From: Bacteroidota bacterium
GTDB lineage: Bacteria; Bacteroidota; Bacteroidia; Flavobacteriales; Schleiferiaceae
DNA: 55,475 nucleotides
Reading direction: 5' to 3'
Assembly (NCBI GenBank): GCA_003385605.1
Contig: QQUU01000085.1
Coordinates: 1 to 55,475 of the forward strand
The notes below the pieces were generated by a model. It worked only from the letters and a program-made list of their open reading frames with translations, did not search any database and was not told the DNA's origin. Of this stretch, positions 17,190 through 26,850 are shown piece after piece; the first letter of the stretch is position 1, and each line of letters begins with the position of its first letter. Both the position numbers and the translations under genes were made by a program.

Positions 17190-17792
17190 CTAATCGCCAA
17201 ACAAGTTCAGTTGTGCGGGTAGAAGCTGGAAACTCTTGCGGTGATGCGGCGTTGCACCAAATTCTCGAATGGCATCGCGGTGCCCTTTGGTAGGATAGCC
17301 CGCATTTCGCTCCCACCCATATTCTGGATATTCCGTGGCCAATTCCTTCATCCGGTCGTCCCTGTAGGTCTTCGCCAACACTGAAGCCGCTGCAATATTC
17401 ATGTAGGTAGCATCGCCCTTTACTTGGCAATGGTGTGGGATGTCCTGGTACGGTTTGAATTTATTGCCGTCCACAGCGATAAAATCGGGACGTTGTTTTA
17501 ATTGATCGATACTGCGGTGCATCCCGAGAATGCTTGCATTCAATATGTTGATTTCATCGATCTCTTCAGGGCTCACGTGTGCTACTGCCCAAGCAATTGC
17601 CTCCTTTTCAATGATGGGACGCAGCATGTACCGCTGCTTCTCAGTCAATTGCTTTGAATCATTCAGTACAGGATGGTGGAAGTCCTTTGGCAGGATAACG
17701 GCAGCAGCGGTCACAGGTCCACTCAAGCATCCGCGCCCAGCCTCGTCTGTACCCGCCTCAAACAACGCGTCTATGTGGTGTTGCAATTTCAT
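17190..17792 (-). CDS. rnhB: Ribonuclease HII
   Basis: The 200-residue protein has the type 2 RNase H motif GTDEAGRG with Asp16 and Glu17, and the third acid Asp108 in AVDGN. It removes ribonucleotides from DNA and RNA-DNA hybrids. The length matches the family. Its ATG overlaps the stop codon of the upstream GT4 gene by 4 nt, so the two are co-transcribed. The pairing with a glycosyltransferase is probably just gene packing. Confidence 0.97.
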   Translation of the reverse strand: MKLQHHIDALFEAGTDEAGRGCLSGPVTAAAVILPKDFHHPVLNDSKQLTEKQRYMLRPIIEKEAIAWAVAHVSPEEIDEINILNASILGMHRSIDQLKQRPDFIAVDGNKFKPYQDIPHHCQVKGDATYMNIAAASVLAKTYRDDRMKELATEYPEYGWERNAGYPTKGHRDAIREFGATPHHRKSFQLLPAQLNLFGD

Positions 17793-18871
17793 CCTTTCAA
17801 CGCATCAATCCATGGCTGGGCGCTCGTGGCCCAATCAAAATCTTTCCCGCGTTCCAGTGCCAGTGCACTCCAATCTTCGCGTTCCTCTTGCATACGCTCC
17901 AGAGCCGCCGCCCAGGCATCGATATCGTAAGTTGGAACTAATAAACCTTTATCGGCAACCACTTCCGTTATAGCGCTATTATCCGACGCAATAACAGGGG
18001 TTCCGCACTGCATAGCCTCCACCAGTGGAATGCCGAACCCTTCCATCGCGCTCGGCATACAATAGGCAATGGCGCCGCGGTATAATTCCTCCAGCTCACC
18101 ATCATTTAATCGGCCCATCCATTCAACGCGATCCGTATGTTTCAAACCACTCACCACACTTTTTAATTCAGGGTCGCTAAAATGTGGTTCGCCTGCTACC
18201 CGAAGGTTGATTGAATCTTCCTTGTTAGTAGAACACCATTTATCAAAAGCTAAAAGCAGCGTTTTCAAATTTTTACGCGGGGTCAATGCCCCGACAGCAC
18301 AGAAATAAGCGCCTTCATTGCTGGAGGTACCCGGCGAAAATTTTCTCTGCGGCGCATTGTAAGTCACCGAAATTTTATCCTCAGGCAACCCGTAAGTAGT
18401 TCTTATATCATCCTTGCTCCAATGGCTCACCGTAAAGACCTTGTCGGCCACTTCAGCGCCTCTCTTGATGTTTTTACTGTAATATTTCGCCACCGGTGCT
18501 GGGACCCACTGCGGATGGTGCTCAAAGTTCAGGTCGTGAATGGTGACCCACTGTTTGATGTTCGTCTTCGCGGGCAGTCCGTCGGGCGACCAGTATAGCT
18601 CTGCCTTTAGCCGCTTCAACATTTGCGGAACGGCCCAATTGTTCCACATCGCCCAAAGCCATGGGTGGCGGGCTGGAGGTGAAACCACGTGGTAGGAGAG
18701 GTTGGGGAAGCCAAGGCCTAATCGGCCCGTATCGACCTGACGGTCCAAGAGTAAATGAAACTCGTGCTGCGGAAAAGCCGGAATGATCTGCTCGAGCATT
18801 CGCAGGGTGTAGACCCCAGTACCCTCTAATTTTCCGGGCAGTAACCAACGAGCGTTCACGGCGATTTTCAT
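17789..18871 (-). CDS. GT4-family glycosyltransferase
   Basis: The 360-residue protein has the GT-B fold. The N-terminal domain starts [21 protein letters not shown] with the glycine-rich acceptor loop. The C-terminal donor domain has [12 protein letters not shown] and the E-x7-E motif in [11 protein letters not shown], which binds the nucleotide sugar. It should act at the cytoplasmic face of the inner membrane. It is divergent, across 82 nt, from the flippase-ligase cluster, so it likely adds a sugar to the same glycan. The sugar is unknown. Confidence 0.92.
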   Translation of the reverse strand: MKIAVNARWLLPGKLEGTGVYTLRMLEQIIPAFPQHEFHLLLDRQVDTGRLGLGFPNLSYHVVSPPARHPWLWAMWNNWAVPQMLKRLKAELYWSPDGLPAKTNIKQWVTIHDLNFEHHPQWVPAPVAKYYSKNIKRGAEVADKVFTVSHWSKDDIRTTYGLPEDKISVTYNAPQRKFSPGTSSNEGAYFCAVGALTPRKNLKTLLLAFDKWCSTNKEDSINLRVAGEPHFSDPELKSVVSGLKHTDRVEWMGRLNDGELEELYRGAIAYCMPSAMEGFGIPLVEAMQCGTPVIASDNSAITEVVADKGLLVPTYDIDAWAAALERMQEEREDWSALALERGKDFDWATSAQPWIDALKG

Positions 18872-18875
18872 GTTT

Positions 18876-18883
18876 CAAATGTA
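18876..18883 (-). promoter_or_regulatory. -7 element TACATTTG before the GT4 gene
   Basis: The minus strand reads TACATTTG, a perfect TAnnTTTG match, with only 4 nt (AAAC) before the ATG. This would give a leaderless or nearly leaderless message for the GT4-rnhB pair. Confidence 0.45.
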
Positions 18884-18896
18884 CAAAAGCCAACTC

Positions 18897-18923
18897 TTGC
18901 GCGTTAGTAAAGCGGTATATTCG
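18897..18923 (+). promoter_or_regulatory. Promoter of the polysaccharide cluster
   Basis: TTG at 18897-18899 is followed after 16 nt by TATATTCG at 18916-18923, one mismatch from TAnnTTTG. The flippase ATG is 30 nt further on. It is back-to-back with the GT4 promoter, which would allow joint control. Confidence 0.4.
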
Positions 18924-18953
18924 CCGCCATAAGCGCTTAATTGGCACAAAACC

Positions 18954-20285
18954 ATGCGAAGTAGGATCAACCAATTCATGCAAAACCCCATCGGTGCAAC
19001 CCTTGCCAAGGGCGGTGCTGTTGTGCTCCTTTTTAAAGTCATTGGAGCCTTGGGCGGTTATGTCCTTCTTTTCAGCCTGTCCCGAGTCGGGGGCGAGCTC
19101 TCCGTAGGTATTTATGAGGTAGCCTTCACCGTTGTACTAATCGGTTCTACGGTCAGTCGTTGGGGTCTAGATACAGTCTTGGTCCGTGAAATGGCCCGAG
19201 ATAGGGAGGCTAACCTAGCTAGTCGCGCCCTCTACCTCGCCGTACTTTCCCGCGTATTTCTGCTCTCCATCGCCTGCAGCATTGCAGTTTTTTTCGGGGC
19301 CCAATTCTTAACCGACCTCTTCTTCCAAAACACACCCACAGAGGTAATTGCTACTGCTGCCTTTACCATCATTCCGTTCACCCTCATGCTCCTCAACGCT
19401 GAGGTGTTCCGCGCCATGGGCAAGAGCCTTCTTTTTTCACTGAACCAGCACGGGACAGTGTACGTCTTTGTCGGCGCGCTGATAGCATTCATCCCTTTCC
19501 CCGAAGCGTACACAGCGGCCGCCGCAGCACAAACCTCATTGTTCTTACTCTTGGGCATCTCAGGCCTATTCTTCCTTTGGACCACGGTATACATCTTAAG
19601 CCTAACCAAAGGGCAGCAGGCTGAAACTTCCGGTTGGAAGGGACAGCTCTACAGCTTGGGAACGCCCATGCTCATTTCCTCTTCCCTGTTTTTGGTCATC
19701 AGTTGGTCCGATACACTCATGTTGGGGTATTATCTGCCAGAAGATAGTGTGGGTATGTACCGTATTGTCTTCAAAATTGCCACGCTCATCACCTTCGCTC
19801 AATTTGCCTTAAATACAGTAGTAGCGCCCATGGTGAGTGCCATGAGCACGCAGCGGGAGCGGTTGCATGAATTGGCCCATAAGGTGGCACAGTTGAACCT
19901 TATTACTGCGGGTCCAATTTTCCTTGGCATCCTCATTCTCGGCCCATTCCTCATTCAGCTCTTTGGGGTGGAAGAGGCCAGTACAGCCTACCCATGGCTC
20001 GTACTTCTCGCGGTGGGGCAACTCACTAATGCCTTTGCAGGACCTGTGTTGAACATTCTCAACATGACGGGATACGAGAAAAGTGCACGCAATACCATGC
20101 TTATTATCGCGGTGCTCAACATCGTTTTTAACCTTGTGCTCATACCGCTCTACGGCCCCCTCGGCGCGGCAGTAGCGACCACGGCAACCATGATGGGTTG
20201 GAACATTTGGGCGGCCTACCTCGTCTACAAATACCACGGGGTCATCGCGGTTCCATTTTTGACTAAAATTCGCCGCCATGACTAA
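18954..20285 (+). CDS. Wzx-type polysaccharide flippase (MOP superfamily)
   Basis: The 443-residue protein has about 12-14 hydrophobic segments. The opening ATLAKGGAVVLLFKVIGALGG and the later SWSDTLMLGYY and YGPLGAAVATTATMMGWN are typical of oligosaccharide flippases in the MOP superfamily. It would move a lipid-linked oligosaccharide across the inner membrane. It is the first gene of a four-gene cluster, and its last 8 nt overlap the sulfotransferase gene. Confidence 0.9.
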   Translation: MRSRINQFMQNPIGATLAKGGAVVLLFKVIGALGGYVLLFSLSRVGGELSVGIYEVAFTVVLIGSTVSRWGLDTVLVREMARDREANLASRALYLAVLSRVFLLSIACSIAVFFGAQFLTDLFFQNTPTEVIATAAFTIIPFTLMLLNAEVFRAMGKSLLFSLNQHGTVYVFVGALIAFIPFPEAYTAAAAAQTSLFLLLGISGLFFLWTTVYILSLTKGQQAETSGWKGQLYSLGTPMLISSSLFLVISWSDTLMLGYYLPEDSVGMYRIVFKIATLITFAQFALNTVVAPMVSAMSTQRERLHELAHKVAQLNLITAGPIFLGILILGPFLIQLFGVEEASTAYPWLVLLAVGQLTNAFAGPVLNILNMTGYEKSARNTMLIIAVLNIVFNLVLIPLYGPLGAAVATTATMMGWNIWAAYLVYKYHGVIAVPFLTKIRRHD

Positions 20286-21198
20286 GACCAACCTCTTTCT
20301 CATTGGTGCGGCAAAGGCAGGGACTACCGCGTTGGCAGAGATGCTGGGAAATCATCCACAGATCAGCCCTTTGTCTATCAAAGAACCTGGCCATTTTTGC
20401 GACGATATCTATGCAAAAGGCTTCTCTGCGAGTTACCAAAAAATGTTGCGTTGGGACGAAGCGCAATATTTTAAGGCAGATGCATTGGACCAACGTCACA
20501 TGGCCTTTGTTAGGGGACGTGAAAACTATGACCGACTGGTCTCAGAGGCTGCCGATGCTCAGTACATATTAGATGCTTCCACAGCCTACCTTCCTTCAGT
20601 AAATGCAGCAGAAAATATTGCTAGTTATAACGCCGAAGCAAAGATTATTGTCAGTCTTCGGAACCCAGCGACCAGAGCCTACAGTCATTACAACATGGCG
20701 AGGAAATACGGTAAAGAACAGCGCTCGTTTTTGGACGCCATCAAGGCGGAAGGCGCTTTGGAAAGAGCACGATGGGGCTGGGACGAATGTTATTTGGAAT
20801 TGGGAGATTACGCGCCGCAATTGGAGCGCTGGCTCAAACACTTTTCAAAAGATAATATTCATGTGGTTTGGCAGGATGAGTTGTTGGCAGAGCCAGCAGC
20901 GACCCTTCAAGGCATATCGAAGTTTCTGGGCTTGAAAGAGGAATTGAAAGCATTGGCGGTAGAGAAACACGGTGCTGAGGTTCCCAAGAACAAGGCGGTG
21001 GGCATGGTGCTGGGTGGAATTGGCCCCGCAGTAGCCTCCATTTTACCCGAAAAAATCAAGACAAGCGTAAAAAATATCGTTTTAGCCAAGCCTGAAGGCA
21101 TGGAAGAGGCGGCTCGCTCGTTTTTACTTCGTTATTTTGCACCGTCCATTGAAGCATTAGAAAAACTTCTAGAAAAGGATTTAACACACTGGAAATAA
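20278..21198 (+). CDS. Sulfotransferase domain protein
   Basis: The 306-residue protein has the PAPS-binding loop GAAKAGTTALAEML at residues 9-22 (5'-phosphosulfate loop) and SLRNPATRAYSHY near residue 123-135, where Arg and Ser bind the 3'-phosphate. It would transfer sulfate from PAPS to a hydroxyl, probably of a sugar, since it is embedded between a flippase and a Wzz-like gene. No signal peptide is seen, so it acts in the cytoplasm before export. PAPS synthesis genes are not in the window. Confidence 0.9.
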   Translation: MTKTNLFLIGAAKAGTTALAEMLGNHPQISPLSIKEPGHFCDDIYAKGFSASYQKMLRWDEAQYFKADALDQRHMAFVRGRENYDRLVSEAADAQYILDASTAYLPSVNAAENIASYNAEAKIIVSLRNPATRAYSHYNMARKYGKEQRSFLDAIKAEGALERARWGWDECYLELGDYAPQLERWLKHFSKDNIHVVWQDELLAEPAATLQGISKFLGLKEELKALAVEKHGAEVPKNKAVGMVLGGIGPAVASILPEKIKTSVKNIVLAKPEGMEEAARSFLLRYFAPSIEALEKLLEKDLTHWK

Positions 21199-21205
21199 AT
21201 TGAAT

Positions 21206-22213
21206 ATGGAATACAGCAGCTCAAATTTGATCTCGTTTGTCTACAAGAATTGGAAGCCATTGGTGGTTATTCCATTCCTGTCCATGGTTGTCGCTGTGGT
21301 TTTTAGCGGACCTACCTTCATTAAGCCGCTTTTCGAATCGCAGGTCATTCTCTTCCCATCTACCACGAATTCTGTTTCGAAGGCCCTCCTTCCGCAGACC
21401 AACGGGTACGGCGATGAGGATATCTTTGAATACGGCGATGAGCAACAAGCTGAACAATTGTTGCAAATCCTGAGCTCTGGTGAGATACGCGACAGTGTCA
21501 TTGCCAAATTTGATTTGATGAACCACTACGACATCGATACGGCTTCTGATTATCCACGTACGAAGCTTTTCAAAGAGTACGAAAACAAAATTGAGTTCAA
21601 CCGTACCCAATTCATGTCTGTAGAAATCAATGTGCTTGATACCGATCCACAGATAGCAGCCGATATTGCTAATTACATCTACAAGCTCGTAGATAAGGTG
21701 AAGCGTCGTGTCGCAAAGAATCGTGCTCAGATGGGCCTTCAAATTGTAGAAAACGAATACCGTGGTTTGCAAAAGGAGATCCAGACCATGGAAGATAAGA
21801 TCACTGAACTTCGCTTCAAAGGGGTGCACGATTACGAAAGCCAGAGTGCGGTCTTTAATGAGCAGTACGCTATTGCATTAGCAGCCGGTGCTTCTCAATC
21901 GCGCATCAAGCAGCTAGAGCGTCGCCTTGATACCTTGGCGAAATACGGCGGTAAATATGTCGCCATTCGCGATGAGCTTCAATTGCTCAAAGAGGAGGAG
22001 GTAAAGCTCAAGACGAAATTTGACCAGGCCAAGGTGGATGTGAATCAAAACCTTCCGGCTACTTTTAAAGTAGATGAAGCACGTCCTGCTGAACGTAAGA
22101 CGTATCCAAAGCGCAGCATACTCATCCTTGCTGTTGGTTTCGCTGTCTTTATCCTCGTGGTATTTACCCTGCTTGTTCGTGGTACTTTCTTGGAACTTCG
22201 CGCTAAAGCGTAG
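21206..22213 (+). CDS. Wzz-like polysaccharide chain-length regulator
   Basis: The frame opens at a TTG (21200), but ATG at 21206 is the likelier start, giving 335 residues. The topology is that of Wzz/PCP proteins: an N-terminal membrane segment (WKPLVVIPFLSMVVAVVF), a large periplasmic region with coiled-coil helices between residues about 160 and 280, and a C-terminal membrane segment (ILILAVGFAVFILVVFTLL). No kinase domain is attached. It probably sets the chain length of the surface glycan with the downstream ligase/polymerase. Its stop overlaps the GTG of the next gene by one base. Confidence 0.87.
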   Translation: MEYSSSNLISFVYKNWKPLVVIPFLSMVVAVVFSGPTFIKPLFESQVILFPSTTNSVSKALLPQTNGYGDEDIFEYGDEQQAEQLLQILSSGEIRDSVIAKFDLMNHYDIDTASDYPRTKLFKEYENKIEFNRTQFMSVEINVLDTDPQIAADIANYIYKLVDKVKRRVAKNRAQMGLQIVENEYRGLQKEIQTMEDKITELRFKGVHDYESQSAVFNEQYAIALAAGASQSRIKQLERRLDTLAKYGGKYVAIRDELQLLKEEEVKLKTKFDQAKVDVNQNLPATFKVDEARPAERKTYPKRSILILAVGFAVFILVVFTLLVRGTFLELRAKA

Positions 22214-23643
22214 TGACTTCGGCCAAGCAAATAAGCGCTAAGGGCATTACCATCATCGCACTGCTCGTCTTACCGTTCATTGGTCTAATTGTGGCCAAAG
22301 AGTGGTGGGAGCTTTTGCTTTTGCCCGCCGGTTTGCTCGTGGTATGGCTGACCCTGTACCGATTAGATTGGGCTATGTGGTTTGTGGTCTTGTCCACGCC
22401 CCTTTCTGTAAACCTTACGGACCTCACTGGAGGTGCTGGTCTTTCCCTACCTACAGAGCCTTTGCTTGTGTTAATCACAGGTCTGGTCATCGTCAAAATG
22501 CTCTTTATGGGCGAATATGACATGCGTCTGATCAAGCACCCAATTTCTATAGCTATCTATATTTATCTGGCCTGGATGCTCCTGACGGTCATCACGTCCC
22601 AACTTCCTCTAGTTTCATTAAAGCAATGGATCACGCGTGTGTGGTTCATTGTACCTTACTACTTCGTATTGGGCCATTTATTCCTGCGCGATCCTAAAAA
22701 TGCGGTCCGATTCCTTTGGCTCTTCCTTGTTCCGCTCATTATTGCCTGTACCTACACAATGGTCATCCACAGTCAATATGGCTTCACCAAAAAGACCTCT
22801 ACTTGGGTGATGTTTCCGCTGTTCAAGGAGCACACCTCCTACGGCGCTGTACTGGCTATGTTTTATCCAGCAGCACTATACCTAACGTTTCGTAAATCCT
22901 CATGGGGATTCAACGCCATTGCCGCTGTACTACTCATCATATTGACTGCAGCCACGGTTCTTTCTTATACCCGTGCAGCTTGGCTTTCCCTAGTGGGCGC
23001 CGGTGCGGTGTATTTGGTTTATGCCTTCCGGATGTCGAAGACGGTCGTTTGGTCACTGGCAGCCTTAGTGCTCTTAATTGCAGGACTCAATTTCTCTTAC
23101 ATCAGTTCGAAGTTCGAACGCAACACTCAGGATTCTTCGGACGATTTGAACGAACATGTGGCTTCGGTAACAAATGTGAGCACGGATGCGTCCAACCTGG
23201 AGCGTATCAATCGTTGGAATTGTGCTTTAAGGATGTATGCAGAGCGTCCTTTCTTGGGTCACGGCCCTGGGACTTATATGTTCTTGTATGCCCCATATCA
23301 AAAACCTTCCGAAAAAACGATTATCTCCACCAATGGCGGAAACAGGGGTAATGCGCACAGCGAATACCTAGGTCCACTGGCAGAATCAGGTACTTTCGGA
23401 TTGTTGACCTTCCTAGGAATCATCATCACGGTCATTGTAGTTAGTGTTAACACATACCAACGGTTGGATGATGACCGATTAAAAGGACTGCTGCGACTCG
23501 CTTTTCTTGGCTTGATCACCTACTATTTGCACGGATTCCTAAACAACTTCTTGGACATGGATAAGGCAAGTGCTCCGTTCTGGGGTTTTACTGCGATGAT
23601 TGCAATGCTTGCAATCACTTCCGAAGCCAAATCTGAAGCCTAA
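22213..23643 (+). CDS. O-antigen ligase/polymerase family protein
   Basis: The 476-residue protein starts at GTG overlapping the previous stop. It has about 11-12 membrane segments with a larger periplasmic loop. That loop holds GHGPGTYMFLY and GNAHSEYLGPLAESG, the conserved histidine (His382) motif of the WaaL/Wzy family. It would polymerise repeat units or join glycan to a lipid or protein acceptor in the periplasm. WaaL and Wzy cannot be separated by eye. It ends the cluster; 191 nt without a gene follow. Confidence 0.9.
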   Translation: MTSAKQISAKGITIIALLVLPFIGLIVAKEWWELLLLPAGLLVVWLTLYRLDWAMWFVVLSTPLSVNLTDLTGGAGLSLPTEPLLVLITGLVIVKMLFMGEYDMRLIKHPISIAIYIYLAWMLLTVITSQLPLVSLKQWITRVWFIVPYYFVLGHLFLRDPKNAVRFLWLFLVPLIIACTYTMVIHSQYGFTKKTSTWVMFPLFKEHTSYGAVLAMFYPAALYLTFRKSSWGFNAIAAVLLIILTAATVLSYTRAAWLSLVGAGAVYLVYAFRMSKTVVWSLAALVLLIAGLNFSYISSKFERNTQDSSDDLNEHVASVTNVSTDASNLERINRWNCALRMYAERPFLGHGPGTYMFLYAPYQKPSEKTIISTNGGNRGNAHSEYLGPLAESGTFGLLTFLGIIITVIVVSVNTYQRLDDDRLKGLLRLAFLGLITYYLHGFLNNFLDMDKASAPFWGFTAMIAMLAITSEAKSEA

Positions 23644-23805
23644 TTCTAAGGTGTTGGCATTGAGGCAAACACTTGATGCTGCGTAAGTTATCATTAGACT
23701 TGCGAATACAATTATATAAGGTATGCTTATACTGCCTTCTAAAAGCCGAACTTTTTTGGTAAAGTGCTTGTTTCAAACGTATGATTGGCGCATATTTAAC
23801 GCCAC

Positions 23806-23845
23806 TTAACATTCGTTTAACAAAAACAGGTACAATGAAAAACAA
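23806..23845. repeat. 40-nt direct repeat, copy 1 (susC leader)
   Basis: This block is identical over 40 nt to 28345-28384. It begins TTAACATTCGTTTAAC and runs through the ATG and the next codons (Lys-Asn-Lys). The bases just outside differ in the two copies, and so do the coding sequences after the first codons. Confidence 0.9.
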
Positions 23846-26837
23846 GTTTTTACTCGTTTGGTCCTTTCTGATTGCTTTTAGCGCTACTGCGTTTGCACAG
23901 AATGAACCAGAGAAAGGCGAGGTGCCAGAACTTCCAGATGTGTTCGAACAATTGGAAGAGGTAGTAGTAACTGCCGGTGGTATCGCTCGTGAAAAAAAGG
24001 CCCTAGGTTTCGGCGTAGAGGAAGTAAAAGGTGCTTCTATCAAGGAATCAGGTGAATCAAACATCGTTAGTGGTATCTCTGCTAAGGTGAGTGGTGTTCA
24101 GGTAACCAACTCATCGGGTGCTGCTGGTGCTGCTTCGTACATTAAGATTCGTGGTAACGCAACGTTTACTGCGAACGACAACCAGCCATTGATGGTTGTT
24201 GATGGTGTGCCAATTGACAACTCTCAAATCGCAACTTCAGATTTGCGTGCGGGTGTTGCAAACTCAAACCGTGCAATTGATATCAACCCAGATGACATCG
24301 AGACGATCTCGGTACTTAAGGGTGGTGCAGCTGCAGCACTTTACGGTACTCGTGGTGCGAACGGTGTAATTCTTATTACCACTAAGAAAGGTTCTTACGG
24401 AGAAGATTTCTCTGTAAACGTAAGCTCTTCTATGGAGATTTCTCAGGTGAACAAAATGCCTGAGGTACAGAACAAGTACTCACAAGGTTACTTCGGTACT
24501 TACGGTGGTGGTACTTCAAACCCATTCTCTTGGGGTCCAGCTCTAGCCGACTTAGGTTATGATGCTGATGGTAACATTACTCAGGATGCTACTGGTGGTG
24601 TAACACCTTACGATCACTCATCGTTCTTCCAAAACGGTAGAAGATTGAACAACTCGTTGACACTTTCAGGTGGTGGTAAAGCAAGTTCTTACTACTTGTC
24701 TATCGCAAACTTGCAAGACGACGGTATCGTTCCATTGAATACTTTCGATCGTACTACCATTCGTTTGACAGGTTCAGGTCAGATTTCGACTAACTTGAAA
24801 GCGACTGCTTCTTTGGCTTACACTAACTCAGGTGGTTACCGTGTTCAGCAGGGTTCTAACACATCTGGTTTGATGCTAGGTTTGTTGCGTACGCCTCCAA
24901 CATTTGATAACTCAAACGGTGTAACAGATCCAACAGATCCAGCTGCATTTATGAACGCAGATGGTTCTCAGAGAAACTACCGCGCTGGTGGTGGTTACGA
25001 TAACCCATACTGGACGATTAACATGAACCCATTCACGGATCAAGTAAACCGTCTATTTGGTTACACTAAATTCGACTGGTCGCCAGTTGAAGGTTTATTG
25101 GTAAGCTACCGTTACGGTGTTGACCAGTACTCTGATGCTCGTAAGCAGATCATTTCTATCAACTCTCGTACGTTCCCAGGCGGTTCTATTTCTGACGAAA
25201 TCTACACTGTTAAGGAGCAAAACCACGATCTTACTGCTCGTTACAGCATGGATTTAGGTCCTATCGGTGCAAACTTCTTCGGAGGTTTCAACGCTAACCA
25301 GCGTGATCGTAAGTACGTTAGTGCTTACGGTTCTGGTTTGACATTGCCGAACTTCTACAACATGAGCAACGCTCAAAGCCAGTTCGCATACGAAGGAACA
25401 ACAGGTCGTCGTTTGTGGGGTGTTTACGGTGAAGCGCAGTTTGACTACGCTGACTGGGCATACTTGACATTGACTGCACGTCGTGACCAAGCGTCTACGT
25501 TTGGTAATGTTGCAACGCCTATCATTTACCCATCGGCTTCTTTGTCATTGATTTTGACTGAGGCATTGAATATCGAAAGCGACGTATTGAACTACGCTAA
25601 ATTGCGTTTGTCTTCTGCTAAAGTAGGTTCTGAGCCTTCTTTCGCTTCTAACGCAACATATTTCAACCAAGCAGGTGTTGGTTCAGGTTGGATTAACGGT
25701 ATTAGCTTCCCGTACTTGGGCGCTACAGGTTTTACGCAGAGCAACACTTTGGGTAACCCAGACCTACGTCCTGAGTTTACTGTAACTAACGAGATTGGTG
25801 CTGAATTCCGCTTGTTCCAAAACAAGATTAGCGCTGACGTTACATTGTACGAACAGCGTTCAGAAGATTTGATCGTAGCTGTACCAGTTGCAGGTTCTTC
25901 AGGTTTTACAAGCACGTTTATGAATGCAGGTACTATGACAAACTCTGGTGTTGAACTTCAGTTGAACGCTAGCCTAGTAGATACTAAAGACTTCACATTC
26001 GATGCTGGTATGACATTTACTCGTAACCGTAACGTAGTTGAGAAATTGGCTGACGGTGTAGACGTAATTGGTCTTCCATGGGGATTCTTCGGTGCTAACC
26101 AACGTCTAGTTGTTGGTGAAGCATACGGTACGCTTTACGGTGATGACTGGGCTCGTGACGAGGCTGGTAACGCATTGGTTGATGCAAACGGATACCCAAT
26201 CTACTCTTCAACTGAAGTCGTAGTAGGTAACCCTAACCCAGATTACTTGATGGGTATTACTTCAAACGCTACTTACAAGAACTGGAGCTTCAACATGCTT
26301 TGGGACATCCGTCAAGGTGGTGACATCTGGAACGGTACTCGTGGTGCATTGTACTACTTCGGTACTCACATTGATACTGACGTTCACCCAAGTGGTGCAG
26401 GTCGTGGTGAGACGTTTGTTTGGGAAGATGTTGTAATGGGTAACAGTGGTGTTTACGCTCCTGGTACTGTTGACGCTGACGGAAACGATATTAGCGGTCA
26501 GCCTAACACAACTCCTATCTTGAACGATATCGATTCTTACGCTCTAGGTCCACTATCAGGATTTACAGGTGCTTCTCGTCCATTCATTGAGGACGGTAGC
26601 TGGGTTCGTCTAAGAAACATCGGTGTGAGCTACAAGTTCGACGCTGATGCGATTAGCGCAACTAAACTTAAAGGTTTGACTGTAGGTGTAAGCGGACGTA
26701 ATATCTTCTTGAGAACTCCTTACCGTGGTGTAGATCCAGAAACTAACCTTTCAGGTGCTACAAACAGCCAGGGTGCGGATTACTTCAACATGCCTAACAC
26801 TATGGGTGTAATCTTCAGCTTGAAGGCTAACCTTTAA
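23835..26837 (+). CDS. SusC-like TonB-dependent receptor lacking the N-terminal beta-sandwich domain
   Basis: ATG at 23835 (not the upstream in-frame 23781) gives a signal peptide ending FAQ and 1000 residues. The plug begins at LEEVVVTAGGIAREKKALGFG, followed by VDGVPIDN and the SusC motif VLKGGAAAALYGTRGANGVILITTKKG. The remainder is a 22-strand-type barrel ending in a strand with final Leu. Most SusC proteins have a carboxypeptidase-regulatory domain after the signal peptide; here there is only a short acidic linker. It imports an oligomeric nutrient with its SusD partner. Codons are strongly biased to GGT, CGT, AAC and TAC, suggesting very high expression. Confidence 0.95.
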   Translation: MKNKFLLVWSFLIAFSATAFAQNEPEKGEVPELPDVFEQLEEVVVTAGGIAREKKALGFGVEEVKGASIKESGESNIVSGISAKVSGVQVTNSSGAAGAASYIKIRGNATFTANDNQPLMVVDGVPIDNSQIATSDLRAGVANSNRAIDINPDDIETISVLKGGAAAALYGTRGANGVILITTKKGSYGEDFSVNVSSSMEISQVNKMPEVQNKYSQGYFGTYGGGTSNPFSWGPALADLGYDADGNITQDATGGVTPYDHSSFFQNGRRLNNSLTLSGGGKASSYYLSIANLQDDGIVPLNTFDRTTIRLTGSGQISTNLKATASLAYTNSGGYRVQQGSNTSGLMLGLLRTPPTFDNSNGVTDPTDPAAFMNADGSQRNYRAGGGYDNPYWTINMNPFTDQVNRLFGYTKFDWSPVEGLLVSYRYGVDQYSDARKQIISINSRTFPGGSISDEIYTVKEQNHDLTARYSMDLGPIGANFFGGFNANQRDRKYVSAYGSGLTLPNFYNMSNAQSQFAYEGTTGRRLWGVYGEAQFDYADWAYLTLTARRDQASTFGNVATPIIYPSASLSLILTEALNIESDVLNYAKLRLSSAKVGSEPSFASNATYFNQAGVGSGWINGISFPYLGATGFTQSNTLGNPDLRPEFTVTNEIGAEFRLFQNKISADVTLYEQRSEDLIVAVPVAGSSGFTSTFMNAGTMTNSGVELQLNASLVDTKDFTFDAGMTFTRNRNVVEKLADGVDVIGLPWGFFGANQRLVVGEAYGTLYGDDWARDEAGNALVDANGYPIYSSTEVVVGNPNPDYLMGITSNATYKNWSFNMLWDIRQGGDIWNGTRGALYYFGTHIDTDVHPSGAGRGETFVWEDVVMGNSGVYAPGTVDADGNDISGQPNTTPILNDIDSYALGPLSGFTGASRPFIEDGSWVRLRNIGVSYKFDADAISATKLKGLTVGVSGRNIFLRTPYRGVDPETNLSGATNSQGADYFNMPNTMGVIFSLKANL

Positions 26838-26850
26838 AAAATAAAGCATT

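Noticed and set aside
17186-17200. TTGGC/GCCAA dyad at the rnhB stop
   Set aside because: A 5-bp stem followed by TTTGTG rather than a U-run on the minus strand; weak as a terminator.
23644-23805. Gene or terminator between the ligase and the first susC
   Set aside because: No frame of useful length and no GC-rich stem with a U-tract; no confident promoter for susC was found either.
24141-26837. Short GGT-rich repetition in the susC genes, possible CRISPR or tandem repeat
   Set aside because: It is codon bias for glycine and threonine in barrel strands; spacing is irregular and no repeat-spacer structure exists.
23835-26837. First susC as a truncated pseudogene because it lacks the N-terminal domain
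   Set aside because: The signal peptide, plug, full barrel and C-terminal strand are intact with no frameshift.
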